From a virus, in IMG/VR virus record IMGVR_UViG_3300046001_007835, positions 1 to 21,725 of that record: 21,725 nucleotides of DNA; one strand, written 5' to 3'. The notes below the pieces were generated by a model. That model made no database searches and was not told where the DNA came from. It worked only from the letters and a program-made list of their open reading frames with translations. Below are positions 16,229-21,725 of this stretch, piece by piece (within the stretch, counting starts at the first letter, position 1; each line of letters starts with the position of its first letter). The translations under genes and the position numbers were made by a program.

Positions 16229-16305
16229 CAGATTTTCGGTTTGAATCCCCCGTCTCTCCGAGGTGTCACGGTGCTAGTAATCGATCACCGTTTCGATTTG
16301 ATTTC

Positions 16306-17049
16306 TCAGTAGTCGGCGGCAGGCGCTTCCTCGTCGAGGTAGCCCTTAACTTCCAACAGCGCTGCAATTAACTCGCGGTCTGCTTTGAGCGGTTTCGGCA
16401 GTGCCTGACCGATTGGCAGCCAGTTCTTGATGAGCGCCTTCACGGCCTCCTCGGCGAGGTCACCGAGGTCAACTCCGGCGTGAGCGCCGACATGCACTTT
16501 GACCTTCTGCCAGTCGAGGCGACCTTCCTCCTCTTTTGCGGCAGGTGCCTTCTTGTAGCCTGCTTGCTCGCCTGTTCCAGTGGCACCCGGTGCAAGATCG
16601 CGGTCCTTGACGCGCTTGTAGTTGCCGGATGACACGATTGGGTCCCCGCTCTTGTGAGGCCCGATGAAGCTGATCGTGCAATATGTTTGCCCGCTCTCGC
16701 CTTGCTCGTGATGAACCATGAGCGAGACCGGAGTGCCAATGAGACCCTCGGTATCGAATTCATCCCGCTCAAGTTGCGTCAGGTCGCGACCAAGGATTTT
16801 CTTCAAATCCTTGCGGAAAGTCGCCTTCTCGTTGAGCGACGGGGTATACCCGCGAGACCACACGCAGTAGCGGCGGCCCTCGTCGTTTTCAACCTCGGTC
16901 TCATACACGACGCGAAATTCTTCGCGTTCGCCGAATTTGGTGGTCCGCATTTTCACCGGGGTGAGATCGACGATGACGGCTTTTACGACACCTTCAGTCT
17001 CTGGGTGCGGAGTGAATTCGCCACCTGATTTTTTTTCGCTTAGTTTCAT
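16306..17049 (-). CDS. Probable phage single-stranded DNA-binding protein (OB-fold type)
   Basis: A 247-residue protein whose first 140 residues resemble a family of phage ssDNA-binding proteins: a start with acidic/polar residues, then VVKAVIVDLTPV, EEFRVVYETE, YTPSLNEKATFRKDLKKILGRDLT and GTPVSLMVHHEQ, which read as OB-fold strands and loops. A linker follows, then an acidic helical tail (EEAVKALIKNW and DEEAPAADY), as SSB-type proteins often use to recruit partners. The ATG at 17049 is preceded by a CAA-rich leader rather than a Shine-Dalgarno site; the longer frame to 17145 just translates this leader (Gln run) and is rejected. Confidence 0.75.
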   Translation of the reverse strand: MKLSEKKSGGEFTPHPETEGVVKAVIVDLTPVKMRTTKFGEREEFRVVYETEVENDEGRRYCVWSRGYTPSLNEKATFRKDLKKILGRDLTQLERDEFDTEGLIGTPVSLMVHHEQGESGQTYCTISFIGPHKSGDPIVSSGNYKRVKDRDLAPGATGTGEQAGYKKAPAAKEEEGRLDWQKVKVHVGAHAGVDLGDLAEEAVKALIKNWLPIGQALPKPLKADRELIAALLEVKGYLDEEAPAADY

Positions 17050-17055
17050 ATACGT

Positions 17056-17078
17056 TTGTTGCTGTTGTTGTTGTTTTG
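17056..17078 (-). repeat. CAA-rich leader repeat before the ssDNA-binding gene
   Basis: On the minus strand the 52-nt gap before the ATG at 17049 contains repeated CAA triplets with one CAG (about seven units). Such sequence is unstructured and could favour ribosome access where no Shine-Dalgarno site exists. Function is inferred. Confidence 0.6.
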
Positions 17079-17101
17079 TGTTCCGGGCCTTTTGGCCGAA
17101 A

Positions 17102-17425
17102 TTAGTATAGCGGAGGCAGTATTTTTGCCTGCACGCATCCCGCATGGATTTGCACCAGTTGTCTCTCGGTGAGAGTGCTGAGTGCAGAAATTATTTTGCG
17201 CGTCACGGTTTTGCGCTCGAGCACCGTTATGCGGATCGACAGCTCATCGACCGTATTTGACTGGGCGCAAAACCCGCAGTCCTGCGCCTGCCGCTGGATC
17301 CCGCTGCGCATTGTCTTCGGGACGATGAACTCGTCGCCCACTTTGGCGTGAGTCACGAAATATTCCTTCCAGTTCACCCTGCCATCCGAGGTTACTGGCA
17401 CCTGCCCGCTGTTGACGATGATCAT
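17102..17425 (-). CDS. Unknown protein with paired Cys, coupled to a membrane peptide
   Basis: A 107-residue protein containing a CGFC pair near the middle (residues 50-53), a hydrophobic-charged helix (RKIISALSTLTERQ) and a further Cys near the C terminus. CGFC resembles a CxxC redox or metal motif, but one pair is not enough to assign a fold. The start at 17425 overlaps the stop of the 39-residue membrane peptide as ATGA; the longer frame to 17506 is the shadow of that peptide's gene. Confidence 0.65.
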   Translation of the reverse strand: MIIVNSGQVPVTSDGRVNWKEYFVTHAKVGDEFIVPKTMRSGIQRQAQDCGFCAQSNTVDELSIRITVLERKTVTRKIISALSTLTERQLVQIHAGCVQAKILPPLY

Positions 17426-17541
17426 TGGTGAATCAGGTTTCGGATTACACCGAGGGAGATGAGGTAGGCAACGATGCCTACCGTGAGCATGATGAGCGCA
17501 AGCCAATCAGGCGGGTTCTTGATGAGTTTGAGGAGTTTCAT
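17422..17541 (-). CDS. 39-residue single-span membrane peptide
   Basis: A tiny frame with a basic N terminus (MKLLKLIKNPPDW) and a hydrophobic segment at about residues 14-33 (LALIMLTVGIVAYLISLGV), a typical single transmembrane span, then a short polar end. Its stop overlaps the next gene's start as ATGA, which makes translation likely. Small membrane peptides in early phage operons can inhibit host functions or exclude other phages, but nothing here points to a specific target. Confidence 0.65.
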   Translation of the reverse strand: MKLLKLIKNPPDWLALIMLTVGIVAYLISLGVIRNLIHQ

Positions 17542-17548
17542 AAGTGTA

Positions 17549-17573
17549 AATGATGCGGAGGGATCGAACCTCC
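17549..17573 (-). other. tRNA T-arm-like stem-loop between two genes
   Basis: On the minus strand a perfect 5-bp stem GGAGG/CCTCC encloses a 7-nt loop TTCGATC, the consensus form of a tRNA T-arm, followed by GCATCAT and T where the acceptor strand and discriminator base would be. The matching 5' acceptor ATGATGC and a D- or anticodon arm are not found upstream, so this is not an intact tRNA. It occupies most of the 41-nt gap between two genes. Confidence 0.5.
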
Positions 17574-17582
17574 GGTGAGTGG

Positions 17583-17756
17583 TTAGGCTTTGATGAGCTT
17601 TCGTGATTTGCGGACTGGCTTGTTGAGATCTTTGATCACCTCTGCCATGTAGATCCGCTTCATTTGGTAGATCGCAGCAACAAGTGCCTCAGGACTGTCC
17701 GGCATCTCCCACGCCTCTAATACTTCGCGCATGGCGCGTTCGATTTCTGGGTTCAT
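17583..17756 (-). CDS. 57-residue helical basic-tailed protein of unknown function
   Basis: A short helical protein with an acidic first half (NPEIERAMREVLEAWEMPD) and a basic C terminus (NKPVRKSRKLIKA). It begins 3 nt after the stop of the 79-residue gene and ends just before the T-arm-like element. No family recognised. Close packing in the operon supports it. Confidence 0.6.
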   Translation of the reverse strand: MNPEIERAMREVLEAWEMPDSPEALVAAIYQMKRIYMAEVIKDLNKPVRKSRKLIKA

Positions 17757-17759
17757 GGT

Positions 17760-17999
17760 TTAGTCGAGGTTGATGGTGACTCCCTTGTCAGCATTGCGGA
17801 AGGTGCGGAAGTCTTCGGGAAAAACGCAGCAGGACAGGAATTTGCGCAGGCTGGCTGTAGTGCTGAAATGATAATGCTCACCGTCAACGATCACGGTGTA
17901 TGGGCGGCGGCCAAGTGAAAGCTTGTGACCCTTGCGGAGATTCCGGCATTCGGTCATCAGGTTTTCCATCTGGCTTTCTGTGAGGTAGGTCGTTGTCAT
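17760..17999 (-). CDS. 79-residue unknown protein
   Basis: A basic N-terminal helix (TESQMENLMTECRNLRKGHK) is followed by a beta-rich part with YTVIVDGEHYHF and an Arg/Phe-containing end. The ATG at 17999 lies 4 nt after the previous stop; a longer frame to 18152 overlaps that gene out of frame and is rejected. No family recognised. Confidence 0.65.
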   Translation of the reverse strand: MTTTYLTESQMENLMTECRNLRKGHKLSLGRRPYTVIVDGEHYHFSTTASLRKFLSCCVFPEDFRTFRNADKGVTINLD

Positions 18000-18003
18000 C
18001 GAA

Positions 18004-18198
18004 TTAAAGACCAAGAGTTTTTGCTGCTTCAGAAACGGACATTGCCCGGCAAATACCAAGGTCTGTGTCAGCACGAAAGATCGTGCCGTCCGAGGTGATC
18101 CGAAGCTTGGCAGTTGTTTGCCCGGGCTTGCAGATGAATCCTTTTGAGTCACTCAAAAGGCGGAGTGTTTTGCGAGTGATTTTTGCGGTAGTGGTCAT
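18004..18198 (-). CDS. First gene of the minus-strand operon, 64-residue unknown protein
   Basis: A small basic protein with a beta-type middle (TTAKLRITSDGTIFRADTDLG) and a short C-terminal helix (SVSEAAKTLGL). It is the promoter-proximal gene of the minus-strand replication cluster, so it would be the earliest product. No family recognised and no convincing DNA-binding motif. The start is preceded by the divergent control region and has no Shine-Dalgarno site. Confidence 0.6.
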   Translation of the reverse strand: MTTTAKITRKTLRLLSDSKGFICKPGQTTAKLRITSDGTIFRADTDLGICRAMSVSEAAKTLGL

Positions 18199-18412
18199 TG
18201 GTGCGTTTGGTTCGGTCGCCGTCAGTGGCGACGGGGAGAGAATTGCAGATCATCCTTCGGGCGTCAAATTTATTTTACCTAATAATGAAAATATTTTTAA
18301 GCCGATCAATTGACCTAATAATCACCTCAATAAAAACAACATTAGAAAACGCTTGAAGTCCCTCCCCGCTGCCAGTATGCGTTTTCCCCGCCTCGAGCGC
18401 ACCTAACCGACC
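18199..18412. promoter_or_regulatory. Divergent control region between the minus operon and the primase-helicase gene
   Basis: A 214-nt gap between divergent genes. It holds an AT-rich core (about 18265-18345) with two exact copies of ACCTAATAAT, at 18277-18286 and 18313-18322, 36 nt apart, suitable as regulator or sigma-factor sites. Weak promoter-like hexamers occur in both directions: TTGACG reading left from 18267, and TTGACC at 18310-18315 reading right, each with poor -10 partners. A hairpin GTCGCC/GGCGAC (18215-18232) lies in the minus-operon leader. That both transcripts start here is inference from gene layout. Confidence 0.6.
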
Positions 18413-20833
18413 ATGAGCAAACCGACCATCGCCGAAATCATCGCCCGGCAGCGAGCCAAACAACTGGCCGCACCACCTGCGACACCCGCACCCCTCATTG
18501 ACTACTACGAAAACGCCGAGGCCCGCGAGGCCCGGTCCACCACAACCCTCGACCAAATCCTCGAGGCGATCCGTATCGGAGATTTTGCAGCACCCATGAA
18601 TCAGGTGCGTGAATTCTGTGCCGCCGGGGATACAAAGGCGGCGGCGCTCGCAAAAAAAGCACTCCCGGCAGTGTCTCTGTCAGGCACTGTCACTGGACTG
18701 CGGAAATCAGCGGTCAGCGACAATCGATTTGTCCACTCCGGCTTCTTGCAGGTCGATATCGATGGCAAGGACAACCCAGAACTCACGCTCTCCGACATCC
18801 GGCAGGTGCTCATCGCTGACCAACGCATCGTTGCCGTGTTCATCTCTCCCTCCGGCAATGGCATCAAAGGCATCGCCCGCATCCACCCAGATGCCACCCA
18901 GCACAAGGCGTCGTTTCTCGCAGTCGAGCGGCACTTCGCCACCGAGCACAGCATCACCATCGACAAGTCGTGCAAGGATCCGGTGCGACTTTGCTTCCTC
19001 TCATACGACTCCGACGCATGGATCGACCAGTCACGCACCGCATTGTTCGAGCCACTCCCGGCTGATGCACCCGAGGTGCTCGAGCTATCCGCCCGTCGCC
19101 GGGCAGAGGTCAGCGCCGAGTGGCAGGCACCCTCCCCCACTCGGATCCGCCGGGCAGCGACCACCATCACTGCCGACGGGCGCATGCTCCTGCACGATAC
19201 ATCCATCAATCTGTCGCTCGACGACCTGCAGGAGATGATCGACTGCATCCCGCGCCCGGATTATCAGGATTGGATTGAGATCTGCAGTGCGGCATGGAAT
19301 ACATTCGGGCAGGATGCCACCGAGATCCTCCAAGGCGCATGGCCGGAAGTCGAGGAGGGCGAATATGCAAAGAAGTTCATCCACCGACTCCAAGATTTTA
19401 CGCAAGGCACACTCTGGCACCACGCGCAGAACAACGGCTGGAAACCGGGAAAGCATCTCAGGGAGGCAATCGATGCCGCCAATGACGTCGCAGCGGCGCT
19501 CACGCCTCCCCCGCCTGCCACGACAGGATCCACCATGCGCTCGTTTGCACCGGGCGATCTCTACTACGACGGACCGACCGGAAAATACCTGTTGCAGGTC
19601 GGTCGTGCATTCCATTCGTTCAGCCGGAAAGCCCCGATCGTCACTGGCATCACCCGGCACCTCGCACCGCAATACAACGACGCCAAGGATCTGCGCAATG
19701 CAGTGGCAGCATCTGTCGCATCCCGCGAGATTGATGGCAGCGTCCAGTGGTATGGCGGCATCGCCGGGCATAAAATCGGACTGACCAACGACTCGTCAGG
19801 CCTGCCGATCCTGATCACCTCCGAGCCAGTGCTACCAGACCCGGCGCCGGGCAATTTCCCGCTGCTCGAGCAGATCATCTCCGACGCATTCCCCAACGAC
19901 ACCGCGCTCGAGATATTCATGGGGTGGTTGTCGTCCCGCTACAAGGCCGTCTCCGCTGCCAAGCATGTCCCGGCACCCATGCTCGTCCTCGCCGGAGAAG
20001 TTAACAGCGGCAAATCACTCCTCGCATGGATCGTCTCTGAGATGCTCGGTGGCAGGACTGCCAACCCGTGGAAATCATGGGCAGGCGATTCCCTGTGGAA
20101 CGATGACCTCGTTGGCGCCGAGCTGCTGCTGATGGATGACTGCGCTGGCAGTCCTGACATCCGCGCTCGCCGGGCTTTCGGTGCGGCATTCAAGGAGGCG
20201 ATGTATCCTCACGCAGTCCAACTCCGCAAACGCAACGTCTCAGCGGTCAGCGTGCGTCCTGTGTGGTCGGTGCTGGTGTGCTGCAACGACACGCCGGAGG
20301 CCCTCAACGTCATTCCTCCGCTCGATCCAGACGTCTCTGACAAGATTGCACTGCTCCATGTCCGCAAGGTGCGTGTCCCGGTGGACACATCAACGGCATA
20401 CGGGTTGCAGCAATTCCAGCAGATGCTCCGCGCCGAGTTCAGCGCATTCGCTCAGGTGCTCGCCGACTGGACTGTCCCGGCTGAGTTGCGCGACTCGCGC
20501 TCAGGCATCCTCGCATGGCGCGATCCTGACCTCCTTGGCAAGGTGGATGCAACATCGCCCGAGAAGGCGCTCCTTGAGCTTCTCCGCATTGCAACCGACA
20601 TCTCCGGCAACCGCTACGACATCTGGAACGATTTGCCATGCACTCTCTCATCGATCGAGGTGCAGGCCCGGTTGTTGCAGTCGTCGAGCGTCGTCAAAAC
20701 GCAGGCGCAGCAGTTGCTCAATTACTCGAGCGCCTGCGGCGTGTATCTCCAAAAGCTCTCACGCAATGATGAGTCAGGCATTTCGATTGCGGTGAAGAAG
20801 AATAACTCCAACCAATACCTGATCGATTTATGA
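18413..20833 (+). CDS. Primase-helicase: VirE-N/primase-like, PriCT-like and SF3-type ATPase domains
   Basis: An 806-residue replication protein. Residues about 85-210 resemble the VirE-N (BT4734-like) domain related to archaeo-eukaryotic primases, with VDIDGKD (114-120) carrying the paired acidic residues, SGNGIKG (147-153) and a KDPVRLCFLSYD segment (188-199). Residues about 270-345 resemble a PriCT domain (DLQEMIDCIPRPDYQDW...CSAAWNTFG). Residues about 490-650 form a superfamily 3-like helicase ATPase, with Walker A GEVNSGKS (528-535), Walker B LLLMDD (571-576) and a sensor-like VCCND (622-626). It is expected to prime and unwind DNA at the origin. A Pro/Ala-rich linker precedes the ATPase part. 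No DNA polymerase is in the window. Confidence 0.88.
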   Translation: MSKPTIAEIIARQRAKQLAAPPATPAPLIDYYENAEAREARSTTTLDQILEAIRIGDFAAPMNQVREFCAAGDTKAAALAKKALPAVSLSGTVTGLRKSAVSDNRFVHSGFLQVDIDGKDNPELTLSDIRQVLIADQRIVAVFISPSGNGIKGIARIHPDATQHKASFLAVERHFATEHSITIDKSCKDPVRLCFLSYDSDAWIDQSRTALFEPLPADAPEVLELSARRRAEVSAEWQAPSPTRIRRAATTITADGRMLLHDTSINLSLDDLQEMIDCIPRPDYQDWIEICSAAWNTFGQDATEILQGAWPEVEEGEYAKKFIHRLQDFTQGTLWHHAQNNGWKPGKHLREAIDAANDVAAALTPPPPATTGSTMRSFAPGDLYYDGPTGKYLLQVGRAFHSFSRKAPIVTGITRHLAPQYNDAKDLRNAVAASVASREIDGSVQWYGGIAGHKIGLTNDSSGLPILITSEPVLPDPAPGNFPLLEQIISDAFPNDTALEIFMGWLSSRYKAVSAAKHVPAPMLVLAGEVNSGKSLLAWIVSEMLGGRTANPWKSWAGDSLWNDDLVGAELLLMDDCAGSPDIRARRAFGAAFKEAMYPHAVQLRKRNVSAVSVRPVWSVLVCCNDTPEALNVIPPLDPDVSDKIALLHVRKVRVPVDTSTAYGLQQFQQMLRAEFSAFAQVLADWTVPAELRDSRSGILAWRDPDLLGKVDATSPEKALLELLRIATDISGNRYDIWNDLPCTLSSIEVQARLLQSSSVVKTQAQQLLNYSSACGVYLQKLSRNDESGISIAVKKNNSNQYLIDL

Positions 20834-21063
20834 AACACAAAACACCACCAAGAGTAGAGTTGCCACCAACACCAAGGACGAACGCAGCATTCGATTTGCG
20901 GCACAACCAGACATGCACCATCACATGGTTTCGCCAAGTGCTCGAGGAAATGGAGCGTGAGTTGATTGCGGCACAGTCGGCACTCGAGGTTGCCAATAAG
21001 CCTCCGACGACACCCCATGTGATCATCGAAGAGGATGCAATCAAGCTCCCCGAGGCAGACTGA
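20830..21063 (+). CDS. Small helical protein coupled to the primase-helicase
   Basis: A 77-residue protein starting at an ATGA overlap with the primase-helicase stop. It has a Pro-rich N terminus (TPPRVELPPTPRTNAAF), a central acidic-amphipathic helix (FRQVLEEMERELIAAQSALE) and an acidic tail. Phages commonly encode small proteins of this shape, but no function is known to me. A terminator follows 20 nt after its stop, making it the last gene of the replication transcript. Confidence 0.7.
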   Translation: MKHKTPPRVELPPTPRTNAAFDLRHNQTCTITWFRQVLEEMERELIAAQSALEVANKPPTTPHVIIEEDAIKLPEAD

Positions 21064-21083
21064 CATAGCCCCGCAACCCATCG

Positions 21084-21118
21084 CGCCACCCTCGCTCAAC
21101 AGCGTCGGTGGCGTTTTT
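21084..21118 (+). terminator. Rho-independent terminator after the replication genes
   Basis: A stem of CGCCACC (21084-21090) with GGTGGCG (21107-21113), extended inside by CGCT/AGCG around a CAAC loop, followed by five T (21114-21118). It closes the plus-strand primase-helicase transcript. Confidence 0.88.
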
Positions 21119-21120
21119 GG

Positions 21121-21403
21121 CTTAGGGGTCCCCGGCAAAAATTAGGGGTCATTTTTGACCCCTAATGAGCTGCAACCCGCTTAGAATATAGGGAAAACAG
21201 GTGCTCTTAGGGGTCTTAGGGCTATTTCCCACTTCAATAGAAAAAAGTATAAAATAGGGAAATCCCGGGGAATAAAAAAATACCTATGAACTGGCAAATA
21301 CCCCTAAGACCCCTAAGTGATGCTCTGGAACCCTTATAGAATATAGGAAAAATGGACTTAGGGGTCATTTTCCTACCCCTAAGACCCCTAAGCCACCCCT
21401 AAG
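21121..21403. repeat. Iteron-like array, candidate replication origin
   Basis: I count ten exact copies of the octamer TTAGGGGT or its complement ACCCCTAA. Four read plus (starting 21122, 21142, 21207, 21358) and six read minus (starting 21158, 21300, 21309, 21375, 21384, 21395). Several are tandem with a 9-nt period, and one plus/minus pair forms a perfect hairpin. An A/T-rich stretch (about 21234-21290) lies in the middle and could be the unwinding element. A TAGAATATAGG motif (21182-21192, 21337-21347) precedes a TTAGGGGT copy twice. There is no open reading frame of note. Position after the replication protein gene suggests an origin bound by it or by a host or phage initiator. Confidence 0.75.
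21141..21166. repeat. Perfect 11-bp hairpin within the iteron array
   Basis: ATTAGGGGTCA (21141-21151) and TGACCCCTAAT (21156-21166) form an 11-bp perfect inverted repeat with a TTTT loop, made of two octamers in opposite orientation. It has no T run after it, so a terminator role is unlikely. Confidence 0.85.
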
Positions 21404-21463
21404 CCCCCCTGTGCGACCGTCACCGCACCTCCAAACGCACACGGAATGCACCCACATCATTCA

Positions 21464-21490
21464 TGCAAATGCATATTGGTTGCATTTGCA
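21464..21490. repeat. Perfect 10-bp inverted repeat, operator or hairpin candidate
   Basis: TGCAAATGCA (21464-21473) and TGCATTTGCA (21481-21490) are exact inverted copies separated by 7 nt. The arms are also internally near-palindromic (TGCA at both ends). It lies 60 nt beyond the iteron array in sequence without a clear gene. It could bind a dimeric regulator or form a cruciform. Confidence 0.75.
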
Positions 21491-21519
21491 CCAGACAGAC
21501 ATCAAGCAACCCCAGACTG

Positions 21520-21586
21520 ATGCAGTCCAATGCCCCTCACAATCCAGACCATGACCAGCACCATGCAGACCAATGCCCTTCACAAT
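21520..21586. repeat. Pair of 24-bp near-identical direct repeats
   Basis: Copies at 21520-21543 and 21563-21586 differ at 2 of 24 positions (ATGCAG-T/A-CCAATGCCC-C/T-TCACAAT) with a 43-nt period. A similar shorter segment with ATGACCA lies between them. This is in the gene-free right end next to the iterons; role unknown. Confidence 0.75.
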
Positions 21587-21725
21587 GACCTGTGTAATCG
21601 TTCCCCCTTTTCAAGAGAAGATTTCAAACGCTCGTTTGAATCGGTCGATGGCTTTTCGACGACCACCATATGTAGTGGTGCCACCGTGCCGACTCGCGAA
21701 TCCACAAGTGAATTACCACATCTGC
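21585..21725 (+). CDS. Possible start of a gene running off the right edge (doubtful)
   Basis: From the ATG at 21585 a frame stays open for 47 codons to the window edge, giving an Arg/Pro-rich peptide with no motif I recognise. The minus strand of the same stretch also has open frames, one giving GGRRKAIDRFKRAFEIF before a stop but without a visible start codon. Coding on either strand is therefore uncertain. Apart from this, 21404-21725 contains only the repeats listed. Confidence 0.2.
   Translation, partial: MTCVIVPPFQEKISNARLNRSMAFRRPPYVVVPPCRLANPQVNYHIC

Noticed and set aside
17549-17640. A complete tRNA gene on the minus strand
   Set aside because: Only the T-arm and acceptor 3' strand are present; no matching acceptor 5' strand, D-arm or anticodon arm is found upstream.
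18609-19771. Long alternative frames on both strands inside the primase-helicase gene
   Set aside because: All motifs of the primase-helicase are in one continuous frame; the others have Arg/Ser/Pro-rich shadow composition.
21121-21403. CRISPR array or telomere repeat
   Set aside because: The repeats are 8-10 bp, in both orientations and irregularly spaced, with no spacer-repeat regularity; the TTAGGG resemblance to telomeres is only partial and in an internal position.
21670-21705. Resemblance of GAGTCGGCACGGTGGCACC (minus strand) to a Cas9 tracrRNA 3' hairpin
   Set aside because: A short similarity only, with no cas genes, repeats or anti-repeat nearby.

Overview
The window reads as about half of the genome of a tailed double-stranded DNA bacteriophage, or a prophage of that type. 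The plus strand from 1 to 12492 carries a virion and lysis block: the end of an unidentified coiled-coil protein, small and large terminase, portal, several small unknown proteins, scaffold, an SU10/DUF5309-type major capsid protein, a probable head decoration protein, a head-tail adaptor, a LamG-like fibre or receptor-binding candidate, two small membrane proteins (holin candidates) and a cysteine-peptidase endolysin. No tape measure, sheath or tail-tube gene is seen, so a short-tailed (podovirus-like) particle is the best guess, but the rest of the genome is outside the window. The host cannot be named. Shine-Dalgarno sites are scarce, many starts sit in AT-rich sequence, and the primase has a VirE-N/PriCT-like layout; this would fit Bacteroidota, Verrucomicrobiota or relatives, but that is only a hint. 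No integrase or repressor is visible.

From 18198 down to 12482 the minus strand carries a compact 14-gene cluster for DNA metabolism: small unknown proteins, a 39-residue membrane peptide, a probable ssDNA-binding (OB-fold) protein, a Cys-rich peptide, a coiled-coil protein, a RusA-type Holliday junction resolvase, a zinc-ribbon protein and a Pif1-like helicase. The cluster meets the endolysin gene tail to tail with an 11-bp overlap. It diverges from a plus-strand replication gene at 18413 across a 214-bp control region. That gene encodes an 806-residue primase-helicase (VirE-N/primase-like domain, PriCT-like domain, SF3-type ATPase), followed by a small protein and a terminator.

From 21064 to the right edge no convincing complete gene is seen. 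The first part holds at least ten copies of the octamer TTAGGGGT/ACCCCTAA in both orientations around an A/T-rich stretch. A separate perfect 10-bp inverted repeat and a pair of 24-bp near-identical direct repeats follow. Lying right after the replicative primase-helicase, this is a strong candidate replication origin and is the most interesting feature of the window.

Two general habits stand out. Thirteen gene junctions use the overlapping ATGA stop-start arrangement, suggesting translational coupling where Shine-Dalgarno sites are absent. The capsid and decoration genes each have a promoter-like -35/-10 pair ending exactly 6 nt before the ATG, which would give leaderless mRNAs.
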